Shown here one piece after another: positions 10,468 through 20,945 of a DNA stretch of 52,287 nt. Made by a program: the position numbers and the translations under genes. Under the pieces are notes generated by a model that made no database searches, was not told the origin of the DNA, and worked only from the letters and a program-made list of their open reading frames with translations. The DNA lies in assembly GCA_012512855.1 (NCBI GenBank), contig JAAZDK010000158.1, positions 1 to 52,287 of the forward strand, written 5' to 3'. The stretch is from Clostridiales bacterium (GTDB lineage: Bacteria > Bacillota > Clostridia > Lachnospirales > Lachnospiraceae). Position 1 is the first letter of the stretch, and every line of letters starts with the position of its first letter.

Positions 10468-11490
10468 ATGGCAAAGGTTGTTACGCTGGGCGAAATCATG
10501 TTAAGGCTTTCAACACCCGGCTATCAAAGGATAATCCAATCCGACAGTTTTGATATAAACTATGGCGGCGGCGAAGCAAATGTTGCCGTATCGTTGGCAA
10601 ATTACGGACATGATGCATATTTTGTTACCAAGGTTCCTAAAAATCCTATAGGTGACAGCGCTGTAGCTACCCTGAGAAAATATAATGTAAATTGCGATTT
10701 TATCGCCAGAGGAGGAGAAAGACTGGGCATCTATTTCCTGGAAACCGGTGCTTCCATGAGAGCCTCCAATGTTATTTACGACAGATCCCATTCAGCTATT
10801 TCAGAGGCTGATCTATCAGATTTTGATTTTGACAGGATCTTTGAGGGTGCAGACTGGTTCCATTTTACCGGTATTACTCCTGCATTAAGCGAAAAGGGCG
10901 CCCTTCTTACCGAAGAGGCATGTAAGGTGGCTAAAAGAAAGGGACTGACAGTATCCGTTGATCTAAACTACAGAAAGAAGCTCTGGTCACCTGAGAAAGC
11001 AAAGAAGGTTATGACAAATCTCATGCAGTATGTAGATGTTTGCATCGGTAACGAAGAGGATGCGGAAAAGGTACTGGGATTTAAGCCGGGAAATACCGAT
11101 GTAACCAGTGGAGAGCTGGAGTTGGCCGGTTTTCAGGATATTTTTAAGCAGATGGTGGACAAGTTCGGCTTTAAATATGTTGTCAGCTCCCTGAGAGAAA
11201 GCTATTCTGCATCCGATAACGGCTGGTCGGGCTGCATATATGACGGCAAGACATTCTACCATTCCAGAAAGTATAACATCAGGATTGTTGATCGAGTTGG
11301 CGGAGGAGATGCATTTGCCGGCGGACTGATCTGCGGACTGCTAGAGGGCAAGTCCATGGAGGATGCCCTTGAGTTTGCCGTAGCAGCATCAGCGCTGAAG
11401 CATACCATACCCGGTGATCTCAATCTGGTAAGCAGGGCAGAGGTGGAGGCCCTCATGGCAGGAGACGCTTCGGGAAGAGTGCAAAGATAA
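10468..11490 (+). CDS. kdgK: PfkB-family sugar kinase, likely 2-dehydro-3-deoxygluconokinase
   Basis: MAKVVTLGEIMLRLSTPGYQRI start; GGGEANVAVSLANYG; VGGGDAFAGGLICGL C-terminal PfkB signature; start trimmed to the ATG at 10468 after AAAGGAGAGAG. Confidence 0.8.
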   Translation: MAKVVTLGEIMLRLSTPGYQRIIQSDSFDINYGGGEANVAVSLANYGHDAYFVTKVPKNPIGDSAVATLRKYNVNCDFIARGGERLGIYFLETGASMRASNVIYDRSHSAISEADLSDFDFDRIFEGADWFHFTGITPALSEKGALLTEEACKVAKRKGLTVSVDLNYRKKLWSPEKAKKVMTNLMQYVDVCIGNEEDAEKVLGFKPGNTDVTSGELELAGFQDIFKQMVDKFGFKYVVSSLRESYSASDNGWSGCIYDGKTFYHSRKYNIRIVDRVGGGDAFAGGLICGLLEGKSMEDALEFAVAASALKHTIPGDLNLVSRAEVEALMAGDASGRVQR

Positions 11491-11548
11491 GCAAAGGTAT
11501 TACAGAGCTGGGCAGGAATAATAAATTTGACATAACTAACTGATAAAT

Positions 11549-11598
11549 CACCCTGTTAGTGAGTATTAATACTCATCAGCAGGGTGTTATATTTTTTC
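11549..11598 (+). terminator. intrinsic terminator
   Basis: CACCCTG...gagtaTTAAtactc...CAGGGTG followed by TTATATTTTTT. Confidence 0.8.
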
Positions 11599-11716
11599 AT
11601 GAAGATGTTTATTTTTACGTTATATTTGCAAATCATAATAAAATAGACTTGATTATTTTACTGTTAAATATTATGATAGAGAATGTCTGAAAACCATATC
11701 TAGTGGAGGAGTAATT

Positions 11717-12259
11717 ATGGCAAAAAATAAAAATAACAAGACCGAATCTAAAAGTCTAATCAATTCCTTATTTGATTCAAAGGCTAAAATAATCACAGCA
11801 AGTATTATTGCTGCTGCTATTATATTAGTAATAATTTTTCTGATAATCAGGGAAAGTAGCTATGGCAAGCTGATTATTGCCAATAACACCGATATTGATA
11901 TTGAGTATGTAAAGACCTCCTTTGTAAACGAGGAGGGTATAGTAGATAACGGGCTTCAGACAGGAAAAATTGCTGCAGGCAATAAATTAAAGTCAGCCCT
12001 TGAGCCTGTTGATCTTGAATACACCGAATCCAACCTGGAGGTAGCCTTCAAGCTGGCAGGACAAGATGAGATGTTTACCGATGTGGGATATTTTAACCAG
12101 AGATTTTACGGTAATATCAAAATCAGCTTCAATAAAACGGATGATCCCGATATTATAACCATAAAAATTAAGGCGGGTAACGGACTTTTCCAAAGCAGCA
12201 GTGTATACTGCAATGAGGAATATGAGATAGATCTGAAGGAAGGCATTATATTAGACTGA
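11717..12259 (+). CDS. hypothetical membrane-anchored protein with single N-terminal TM
   Basis: Hydrophobic [31 protein letters not shown]; no family recognised. Confidence 0.7.
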   Translation: MAKNKNNKTESKSLINSLFDSKAKIITASIIAAAIILVIIFLIIRESSYGKLIIANNTDIDIEYVKTSFVNEEGIVDNGLQTGKIAAGNKLKSALEPVDLEYTESNLEVAFKLAGQDEMFTDVGYFNQRFYGNIKISFNKTDDPDIITIKIKAGNGLFQSSSVYCNEEYEIDLKEGIILD

Positions 12260-12290
12260 TTTTGTACTTAGGAGGAAGGGTAAAAAGGAT

Positions 12291-14573
12291 ATGATCAGGT
12301 TATATGACAAAGGTGTTTATTTGCTGAATGGTTCAGAAATAGTGGAGGACGTCGCTGATGCCTCTGCCATATTAGCTGCAAAAACCGGGCAAAGCATATC
12401 AAAGGATGAGGCAAGAAAGGGCACCATTGCCTATGGTATCTTAAACAGCCACAATACTTCAGGTGATGATAAAAAGCTTAAGATTAAATTTGATAAATTA
12501 ACATCCCACGACATAACCTATGTGGGAATTATTCAGACAGCAAGAGCCAGTGGTCTGACAGAGTTCCCCATTCCTTATGTTCTTACCAACTGCCATAACA
12601 GCCTGTGCGCAGTTGGAGGCACGATTAATGAGGATGACCATATGTTTGGTCTGTCCTGCGCAAAAAAGTACGGCGGAGTATTTGTACCGCCTCATCAGGC
12701 GGTTATACATCAGTATGCAAGAGAAATGCTGGCTGCGGGCGGCCAGATGATACTTGGCAGCGACAGCCATACCAGGTATGGAGCATTGGGAACAATGGCT
12801 GTTGGCGAAGGCGGCCCTGAGCTGGTAAAGCAGCTTTTGAACAAAACCTATGATATAAATATGCCAGAGGTTATAGCCGTATATCTGACAGGAAGCCCCC
12901 GCAAGGGAGTAGGTCCTCAGGACGTTGCCCTGGCTATAATTGGGGCAGTGTTTGCAAACGGCTATGTTAAAAATAAGGTTATGGAATTTGTGGGTGACGG
13001 AATCGGCAGGCTGACTGTTGATTTCAGGATAGGCATTGATGTGATGACCACCGAAACGACATGTCTGTCATCCATTTGGGTAACCGATTCACAGGTAAAG
13101 GATTATTACGAAATCCATAACAGAGCTTACGACTATAAGGAGCTTAAGCCCGCACCCGTTGCTTATTATGATGGCATGGTATATGTGGATCTGTCGGAAA
13201 TCAAGCCGATGATAGCAATGCCCTTCCATCCCAGCAATGTCTACACTATAGATGAGCTGAATGCAAACCTTTATGATATACTGGATGAGGTTGAGAAGAA
13301 GGCCCTGGTAAGTCTGGACAATAATAAGGTTAAGTTCACCCTGAAGGATAAGATCAGAAACGGCAGACTTTATGTTGAACAGGGTACCATAGCAGGCTGT
13401 GCCGGCGGCAGCTACGAAAATATATGTGATGCTGCCGACATACTGGACGGCAAATACATAGGTAATGACGAATTTTCATTAAGTGTTTATCCTGCAAGCC
13501 AGCCGATATTTATGGAGCTGGTTAAAAACGGCAGCATAACAAAGCTTATGGCCAGCGGAGCCACAATTCGAACTGCTTTTTGCGGACCTTGCTTCGGAGC
13601 AGGGGATGTGCCTGCCAATAACGGCTTCTCAATACGCCATACCACAAGAAACTTCCCCAACAGGGAAGGCTCCAAGATTACAAATGGCCAGATAGCATCG
13701 GTTGCTCTGATGGATGCCAGGTCTATTGCTGCGACAGCGGCTAACAAAGGCTATCTTACATCTGCTGAGGATATTGATGTTAATTTCACAAGACCCAAAT
13801 ATTATTTTGACGGCTGAATTTATGAGAATCGTGTTTATAACGGTATCGGCAAGGCTGACCCTGAAGTCGAGCTCAAATTCGGTCCGGGTAGTGTTGACTG
13901 GCCTGTGATGACAGAATTGACAGATGATATAATTCTCAAGGTTGTTTCAGAAATCCATGACCCTGTAACAACCACAGACGAGCTTATACCTTCCGGTGAA
14001 ACAAGCTCCTACAGATCAAATCCTCTTAAGCTTTCGGAATTTGCCTTGTCCAGAAAGGATCCTGCGTATGTTGGCAGGGCTAAGGCGGTACAAAAGGCTG
14101 AAAAGGCCAGAATTGCTGGAGAAGATATACTGGAGGCGCTTCCTGAGCTGAAGGATATATATGATGCAATCCGGAGCAATTTTGATATTGATATTAAGGC
14201 AACCCAGATTGGAAGCACCATATTTGCTGTAAAGCCTGGCGACGGTTCGGCAAGGGAACAGGCGGCAAGCTGCCAGAAGGTACTAGGTGGCCTGGCTAAT
14301 ATAGCAAATGAATATGCAACCAAGCGTTACCGCTCAAATCTTATAAACTGGGGTATGCTGCCTTTTATTTACAAGGGAGAGCTTCCATTTGCAAATGGTG
14401 ATTATATTTTCATAAAGGATATAAGAAAGGCCATTATTGATAAAGCTTCCGAAATAAAAGCATATGTTGTAAACAAGGGAATGAAGGAATTTAGCCTGCA
14501 GCTGGGCGAACTGACAGATGATGAAAGAGAGATTATCCTTAAGGGCTGCCTGATTAATTACTATAAAGGTTAG
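12291..14573 (+). pseudogene. aconitase-family hydratase interrupted by one in-frame TGA (13815-13817)
   Basis: ORFs 12291..13817 and 13905..14573 are in the same frame. The 12291 ORF has aconitase features ([37 protein letters not shown]); the downstream part has the swivel-domain-like ELIPSGETSSYRSNPLKLSEFALSRKDPAYVGRAK. Translation continues as ...YYFDG*IYENRVYNGIGKADPEVELKFGPGSVDWPVMTEL... Confidence 0.65.
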
Positions 14574-14631
14574 CAGGAAAAACTTAAGCAAATATAAGCC
14601 CCGGATGATTGATAATAATTTTGCTTGATAT

Positions 14632-14703
14632 GCTGGAAGAAAAAGAATGAGGCTTTTAGAACTAAGCAGTAAAAGCTCTGTCTTTTTCTTTCAGCTTTTT
14701 TTC
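14632..14703 (+). terminator. long intrinsic terminator
   Basis: GCTGGAAGAAAAAGA (14632-14646) / TCTTTTTCTTTCAGC (14681-14695), inner AGGCTTTTA/TAAAAGCTC, then TTTTTTT. Confidence 0.75.
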
Positions 14704-14935
14704 AGTTGAAATTCATTTATATGTCATTAAATAGTAAATGTCAGAAATACTTCTTGTGGTATTTTCAATAATCCAGTAAAATATATAAAGGCAGGCAAAA
14801 TTTTGTCCGAAATTTACCAGCCTGATATTATAGGGTCATATCCGGTTAAATTGACCGTAGACAAGCTTATTTAATATCCGGGTGTGTTTGGCTTATCCGG
14901 TATGAATAAATATTTTGAACGGGAGTGTAAGTATT

Positions 14936-15769
14936 ATGGCTTTAGTAATTGATGGTAAAAAAATATCCAATGAGATCAAGGACGAATTGAAGCTTAAGGT
15001 AGAAAAGATGAAGGAAGAGGGCAAACAGGTTACCCTGGCTGTGGTGCTGGTAGGAGATGATCCGGCATCCAAGGTGTATGTTGCAAATAAGAAAAAGGCA
15101 TGTGAGTACATCGGAATCAGATCACTGTCCTATGAGCTTCCTGAGCAAACCAGCCAGGCAGAACTGCTGGCGCTTGTTGAAAAGCTGAATAATGACACGG
15201 ATGTAAACGGTATTCTGGTACAGCTGCCTCTTCCGGCTCATATAGATGAAGAAGCGGTGCTGGCTGCAATATCCCCTGCCAAGGATGTGGATGGCTTTCA
15301 TCCTATGAATGTCGGCAAATTAAGTATCGGACAAAAGGGAATGGTATCCTGTACTCCGGCAGGAGTTATAGAGCTGCTGAAACGCTCAGGTATAGGCATC
15401 GAAGGTAAGGAATGTGTTATAATAGGAAGAAGCAATATCGTCGGCAAGCCTATGGCTTTACTGATGCTTAAGGAAAATGCTACTGTAACTGTTTGTCATT
15501 CAAGAACGAAAAATTTGAAGGAAGTGGCCAAAAGGGCGGATATACTTATTGTAGCCATGGGTAAACCCCGCTTTGTTAATAAGGAATATGTCAAAGAGGG
15601 AGCTGTCGTTATTGATGTAGGAATACATCGTGACGAAAACAACAAGCTGTGCGGCGATGTTGATTATAATGATGTGGTGGATCATGTAAGTGCCATAACT
15701 CCTGTGCCAGGAGGTGTGGGACCCATGACTATAGCTATGTTAATGAAAAACTGTGTGGAATCAGTATAA
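14936..15769 (+). CDS. folD: bifunctional methylenetetrahydrofolate dehydrogenase/cyclohydrolase
   Basis: [69 protein letters not shown]. Confidence 0.95.
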   Translation: MALVIDGKKISNEIKDELKLKVEKMKEEGKQVTLAVVLVGDDPASKVYVANKKKACEYIGIRSLSYELPEQTSQAELLALVEKLNNDTDVNGILVQLPLPAHIDEEAVLAAISPAKDVDGFHPMNVGKLSIGQKGMVSCTPAGVIELLKRSGIGIEGKECVIIGRSNIVGKPMALLMLKENATVTVCHSRTKNLKEVAKRADILIVAMGKPRFVNKEYVKEGAVVIDVGIHRDENNKLCGDVDYNDVVDHVSAITPVPGGVGPMTIAMLMKNCVESV

Positions 15770-15785
15770 AACCGGGAGGGGTTTT

Positions 15786-16370
15786 GTGGTCTCCGAGCAA
15801 AAGATAATATATAAGGATAAAGAGTATAAAATAATTGCAGCAGAACAGGAGTTTATTATCCATCCTGCTGCACTTGGAATATTGCCTCTTGCCAAGGCAA
15901 GCTTCACATGTAATTTTAGCGCAGAATATTTTCTGGACGGCTATAAGCTTTATCTTGACAGGATTAAGCTGCTTGATGATGCTTCTGAGAAGGAGTATGT
16001 TCTGAAGGATTGCAGGCTTTACTACAACGGTTCAATTCTTATTGCTGCCGACTTGGTAAATGAATTCCGAGTTAAAGGCAGCAATCCGGCATGCTTTTCA
16101 TATCAGAATGTAAAGGAGCTCATATTCAATGACGGTGTTCTTGTAACCGGAATTGATCAGAACAGGGCAATGCACAGGATAAGAAAAAATCTTGAGCTTG
16201 GCCTTCGCAGGATTAGCAACAGCAAGGATGTAAGATGCATCAATCGTTTTCTTGATTCTGCCTTTGTTGGAGATTACAGGCCTTTCAGATTGACCTATAA
16301 CAGATTCAGATATATTAAAAAAATGAAAAGCTGTTATGACAAGGTAAAGCCGGTTTATGTAATGCCATGA
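15786..16370 (+). CDS. hypothetical protein, GTG start
   Basis: ORF in track begins at an ATG inside folD; a better start is the GTG at 15786 after GGGAGGGG; no family recognised. Confidence 0.65.
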   Translation: MVSEQKIIYKDKEYKIIAAEQEFIIHPAALGILPLAKASFTCNFSAEYFLDGYKLYLDRIKLLDDASEKEYVLKDCRLYYNGSILIAADLVNEFRVKGSNPACFSYQNVKELIFNDGVLVTGIDQNRAMHRIRKNLELGLRRISNSKDVRCINRFLDSAFVGDYRPFRLTYNRFRYIKKMKSCYDKVKPVYVMP

Positions 16371-16389
16371 AATATACAGGGATTTTATG

Positions 16390-16415
16390 AAAGATAAAAG
16401 GGGTATCTTTTTTTA
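16390..16415 (+). terminator. short intrinsic terminator
   Basis: AAAGATA aaagggg TATCTTT followed by TTTTT. Confidence 0.5.
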
Positions 16416-16510
16416 CAAAAAGCTGATACAATAGTTCTTGATCTGCAAAAAGAACATTAAAAACAGAAAAGCAATTTTAGTTTTTACAGCATGAGATGAC
16501 GGAGGAAGAA

Positions 16511-17836
16511 ATGAACATATATTTTGTTTCGCTGGGTTGTGACAAGAATCTTGTTGACAGCGAAAATATGCTGGGTATTCTGCATGAGGCAGGACACAAA
16601 ATAACCAATGATGAAAATGAAGCCGACATAATAATTATTAACAGCTGCTGCTTTATAAATGATGCCAAGCAGGAGTCTATAAATACTATACTGGAGATGG
16701 CCGAGTACAAAAAGAGCGGACAGGTAAAGGCATTAATTGTTGCAGGATGTCTGGCCCAAAGATACAAGGATGAAATATTAAAGGAAATTCCGGAGGTTGA
16801 CGCCTTGCTGGGAGTCACAGGCCAAAGCGAATTACTCAAGCTGCTTGATGAATTGTCGGATGGAAAGCAGCATGCACATTTTGGGCCCCTGGACAGTCAA
16901 CCACAGCCGGCAGGCAAGCGCCTGCTTACAACAGGAAGCCACTTTGCATACCTGAAAATTGCAGAGGGCTGCGACAAGCATTGTACCTATTGCATAATAC
17001 CTCAGGTACGTGGCAATTATAGAAGCGTACCAATGGAGGATTTACTCAGTGAAGCCGGCTATCTGGCAAAGCAGGGAGTAAAGGAATTAATTCTGGTAGC
17101 TCAGGAAACCACATTATATGGTGTGGATTTGTATGGCAAAAAAACCTTGCCCGAGCTTCTTGAGAGGCTGTGTACAATCGACGGTATTGACTGGATTCGC
17201 ATCATGTATTGCTATCCGGAGGAAATAACCGATGAGCTGATTGAACTAATGAAGCAGGAAGCTAAAATCTGCCATTATCTTGATATACCGATTCAACACG
17301 CCTCGGACCGGATACTTAAGCTGATGGGAAGAAGAACCAGCAAGGAAGACCTGGTTAAAATAATCAGCAAATTACGGAACAACATACCGGATATAATTCT
17401 GAGGACCACCCTGATTACGGGCTTTCCTACCGAAACAGAGGAGGAACATAAGCAGCTGCTGGATTTTGTAAAGGAAATGAAATTTGATCGTCTCGGTGTA
17501 TTTACCTATTCAAGGGAAGAAAACACACCGGCAGCCAGATTAAAGCCTCAGATATCCTCCAGGGTAAAAAAGCAAAGGCAAAAGGAGCTTATGGAGCTTC
17601 AGCAGAAAATAACCTTTGAAAAGACAAAAGGTTTAACCGGCAAAATTTTTGACGTAATGATTGAAGGCAGATTGGCTGATGAGGATGATGTATACATTGG
17701 GAGAACCTATATGGATACACCGCAGGTTGACGGATATATATTTATAAGTGCTGATGCCATGCTTATGTCCGGTGATATAGTTAAGGCAAAGGTAACAGGT
17801 GCCAGAGGCTATGATCTGATCGGAGAGTTGGCATAA
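16511..17836 (+). CDS. rimO: ribosomal protein S12 methylthiotransferase
   Basis: MNIYFVSLGCDKNLVDSENML; radical SAM CDKHCTYCIIP; C-terminal TRAM domain. Confidence 0.95.
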   Translation: MNIYFVSLGCDKNLVDSENMLGILHEAGHKITNDENEADIIIINSCCFINDAKQESINTILEMAEYKKSGQVKALIVAGCLAQRYKDEILKEIPEVDALLGVTGQSELLKLLDELSDGKQHAHFGPLDSQPQPAGKRLLTTGSHFAYLKIAEGCDKHCTYCIIPQVRGNYRSVPMEDLLSEAGYLAKQGVKELILVAQETTLYGVDLYGKKTLPELLERLCTIDGIDWIRIMYCYPEEITDELIELMKQEAKICHYLDIPIQHASDRILKLMGRRTSKEDLVKIISKLRNNIPDIILRTTLITGFPTETEEEHKQLLDFVKEMKFDRLGVFTYSREENTPAARLKPQISSRVKKQRQKELMELQQKITFEKTKGLTGKIFDVMIEGRLADEDDVYIGRTYMDTPQVDGYIFISADAMLMSGDIVKAKVTGARGYDLIGELA

Positions 17837-17883
17837 ATTATAAAAAGCTAATTGCCAAATAGTAATAGCATGGAGGAATTGTT

Positions 17884-18423
17884 ATGAATCTACCTAATAA
17901 AATAACGATTTTTAGAATGCTTATGGTGCCTTTATTTGTCGTGTTTATGCTGGTTCCTAAAGTACCATATGGAAATTATTATGCTGCTGCTGTGTTTATA
18001 ATAGCTGCTTTATCGGATCTTCTGGATGGTTATATAGCAAGGAAAAATAATCTTGTAACCAATTTCGGTAAGTTTATGGATCCGATAGCCGATAAGCTGC
18101 TGGTATGCAGCGCATTGATTTGCTTTGTAGAGCTTAAGCTGCTGCCGGCCTGGGTGGTAATTATAATAATTGCCAGGGAATTTATCATCAGCGGCTTCAG
18201 ACTGGTGGCCTCCGATAGTGGTGTCGTTATCGCTGCCAGTTATTTTGCCAAGCTTAAAACAAATGTACAGATGGTAATGAGCGTAATGCTTATCATTAAC
18301 CTGGATAACTATTATATTAATCTTTTGGAGCAGATAAGCATTTATCTGGCAGTTGCTCTTACTGTCATATCCCTGATCGAATATATTATCAAGAACAGAA
18401 ATGTAATTATTGATAAGCTTTAA
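17884..18423 (+). CDS. pgsA: CDP-diacylglycerol--glycerol-3-phosphate 3-phosphatidyltransferase
   Basis: CDP-alcohol phosphatidyltransferase motif SDLLDGYIARKNNLVTNFGKFMDPIADK. Confidence 0.93.
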   Translation: MNLPNKITIFRMLMVPLFVVFMLVPKVPYGNYYAAAVFIIAALSDLLDGYIARKNNLVTNFGKFMDPIADKLLVCSALICFVELKLLPAWVVIIIIAREFIISGFRLVASDSGVVIAASYFAKLKTNVQMVMSVMLIINLDNYYINLLEQISIYLAVALTVISLIEYIIKNRNVIIDKL

Positions 18424-18453
18424 ACATTTGATTTTGGGAATAAGCCTTTAGTC

Positions 18454-18504
18454 AACACTATTTAGTTGCTGTGGTATCCGCTGCAATTATAATAGTGTTT
18501 TTTC
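18454..18504 (+). terminator. intrinsic terminator after pgsA
   Basis: AACACTATT (18454-18462) / AATAGTGTT (18491-18499) followed by TTTTTCT. Confidence 0.65.
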
Positions 18505-18606
18505 TAAAATTAACAGGTGCGGCATGTACTTAATAAGCTTTGCATTATAAGCCGGCATATTGTACAGGCCGGTTTTAAAGATTTTGCAGAAAGGTCTGGT
18601 AGAAGA

Positions 18607-19866
18607 ATGGTTGCAGAATTAATCAGTGTGGGAACAGAGCTGCTGCTGGGCAACATAGTCAATACCAATGCTTGCTTTTTGTCCCGCAAATGCGCTGAGC
18701 TGGGATATACCTTATATCATGAAAGCACTGTAGGTGATAATGAGGCCAGATTATGTGAGGCTATAAATACAGCTCTGACCAGGGCGGATGTTATCATCCT
18801 GACGGGAGGTCTTGGCCCGACCAGCGATGATATAACCAAGGAGGCTGTCGCCAAGGTTCTTAACAGACAGCTGGTGATGGATGAGGAATCCAGAAGAAAA
18901 ATCGAGGAATATTTCAAATTCCGTTATCATAATAATCCCAAGCATACCGTCAGTGAAAACAACTGGAAGCAGGCTCTTAAGATTGAAGGTTGCATAGTAG
19001 TAAATAATAATAACGGAACTGCACCAGGCTATATTGTTGAGCATAATTCCAGGATTATAATTCTGCTGCCCGGACCTCCTTCAGAAATGGTTCCCATGTT
19101 TGAAGAATCCATTATGCCATATCTGCAGAAAAAGCAAAACAAGGTTATCCATTCTGCGATGGTTAAAATATGCGGAATAGGAGAAAGCAGGGCTGAAACG
19201 GATATAATGGATCTTATTGAAGGCCAGACCAATCCCACCATCGCCCCGTATGCCAAGAGTGGAGAGGTGCATTTCAGTATTACCGCCTCCGCCGACAACG
19301 AAGAAGAAGCAAAAAAACTGATAACACCTGTAGTGGATGAGCTGGTAAAAAGGTTTGGAAATAATATATACGCAATTGGTGAGGAAGAAAGCCTTGAATC
19401 TGTTCTGGTAAAGCTGCTGAAGCAGTACAGGCTGACTCTTGCTACTGCTGAATCCTGTACAGGAGGGCTGTTGGCAGGCCGTCTTGTTAATGTCAGCGGA
19501 GTATCGGAGGTCTTTGGCGAGGGCTTTATAACCTATTCCAATGAAGCTAAGATAAAATACCTGAATGTTAAAGAGGAAACCCTAAAGCAATATGGTGCCG
19601 TCAGCTCACAAACAGCATCCGAGATGGTTGCAGGAGCGGCAAAGGCGGCCTCAGTAAATGCAGCGCTGGCTATTACAGGAATAGCAGGGCCTGATGGCGG
19701 AACGGAGCAAAAGCCGGTGGGCTTGGTGTATATTGCAGGCTATTTGAACGGTTCTGTTACCGTAAATGAATATCATCTTAAGGGAAACCGGCAGAATATC
19801 AGAGAGCTGTCGGTAATATATGCAATGGATCTTTTAAGACGAATGATACTGGCTCAGTATGAATAA
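18607..19866 (+). CDS. cinA: competence/damage-inducible protein CinA (with PncC-like C-terminal domain)
   Basis: MVAELISVGTELLLGNIVNTN; TGGLGPTSDDITKEAVA; C-terminal ATAESCTGGLLAGRL and ITGIAGPDGG; start trimmed. Confidence 0.93.
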   Translation: MVAELISVGTELLLGNIVNTNACFLSRKCAELGYTLYHESTVGDNEARLCEAINTALTRADVIILTGGLGPTSDDITKEAVAKVLNRQLVMDEESRRKIEEYFKFRYHNNPKHTVSENNWKQALKIEGCIVVNNNNGTAPGYIVEHNSRIIILLPGPPSEMVPMFEESIMPYLQKKQNKVIHSAMVKICGIGESRAETDIMDLIEGQTNPTIAPYAKSGEVHFSITASADNEEEAKKLITPVVDELVKRFGNNIYAIGEEESLESVLVKLLKQYRLTLATAESCTGGLLAGRLVNVSGVSEVFGEGFITYSNEAKIKYLNVKEETLKQYGAVSSQTASEMVAGAAKAASVNAALAITGIAGPDGGTEQKPVGLVYIAGYLNGSVTVNEYHLKGNRQNIRELSVIYAMDLLRRMILAQYE

Positions 19867-20001
19867 TCTGAAAACTAAGGCATAAGATATTCTTTTTATA
19901 GCAAAAACTTTCATAATAACATAAGATTGACACATTATTATCCTATGTTGTAATTGTTAAATCAAGCTGGTAATGTTTTTTTAGTTATTATGGAGGTTGT
20001 T

Positions 20002-20703
20002 ATGAAAGCTATTATAAAAAGAATTATATTGCTTATAACGGTAACCGGTATACTCACCTTGACCGGATGCGATAAAGTAAAAATTGGTTTTTTTGACGCC
20101 TCTGACGAAAATACTGGCTCTGTCAGTATATCAGAGAACGCTGAGATAAATAATGAAGAAAAAGATGATGATAAGGCTAAGGAGGCTTCTGGCGGCAAAA
20201 AGGATGCTTCTGCTAAGGATAATAGCAAAAATAATGATGAGGGAAAAAAAGATCAGACCTTAGCTTTTGATACTAAAAAAGAAGACAGCAAATCGTCATC
20301 TCCGACGCCGATTCAGCCTAATCCAACTATAGATTTGCAGATATATACGGTCAATGGAGCAACGGCTGAAATAGAGCCTGTGACTGCATTAATTCCTCAG
20401 GATGCCAGGATAACAGCTGAACTGATAGTTAATACAGTTGTAGAATCCCTGGCCGACCAGTCAATTATAGTACAGATTGACAGTGTTACAACAGAAAATG
20501 ATAAAGTTATCGTAAGCTTTAAGAAGGATAAAGCGCCTTATTCGGATATGGGTTCGGGTTATGAAGCTGCCATTCTTGATGCGATTGCCCAAAGCCTGAT
20601 TGATAATCTTAAGGAATATAAGAAGGTTATTTACAGAGTAGAAAATAAGCCTTATGTAAGCGGTGCCTTTGAATATGGAATTGACGAGCCTCATTTGGAA
20701 TAA
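20002..20703 (+). CDS. lipoprotein with GerMN-like C-terminal domain
   Basis: Lipobox LTLTGC after signal peptide; charged linker; C-terminal TVVESLADQSIIVQIDSVTTENDKVIVSFKK resembles GerMN domains. Confidence 0.6.
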   Translation: MKAIIKRIILLITVTGILTLTGCDKVKIGFFDASDENTGSVSISENAEINNEEKDDDKAKEASGGKKDASAKDNSKNNDEGKKDQTLAFDTKKEDSKSSSPTPIQPNPTIDLQIYTVNGATAEIEPVTALIPQDARITAELIVNTVVESLADQSIIVQIDSVTTENDKVIVSFKKDKAPYSDMGSGYEAAILDAIAQSLIDNLKEYKKVIYRVENKPYVSGAFEYGIDEPHLE

Positions 20704-20737
20704 ATTAAGATTATCAATACTATAGAGAGCTACTCAC

Positions 20738-20783
20738 AGGTAATTGCGATACTTTGCAGGTATTCGTCAATTACCTTTAATTA
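20738..20783 (+). terminator. intrinsic terminator
   Basis: AGGTAATTG / CAATTACCT arms with inner CGATAC/GTATTCG, then TTTAATT. Confidence 0.5.
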
Positions 20784-20945
20784 TATTGATTAGATCTGCT
20801 GATAATATCCTATATGAAAATAATAAGTTAAAGTCAGGATGCAGTATTTACATCCAGCCGGGCATTGCTTTATTATAATAAATAGCAAATTACTTTCAAA
20901 TTATCTTACGTTAATTTACTTGTGACAGAAAGAGGATAAAGCTTT

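Noticed and set aside
13815-13865. Selenocysteine insertion at the hydratase TGA
   Set aside because: I could not see a convincing bacterial SECIS hairpin right after the TGA, and the residue context (YFDG*IYEN) has no redox-like motif. Kept only as a test, not a claim.
14704-14935. Folate (THF) riboswitch upstream of folD
   Set aside because: The spacer contains some inverted repeats but does not resemble the THF riboswitch core as I know it.
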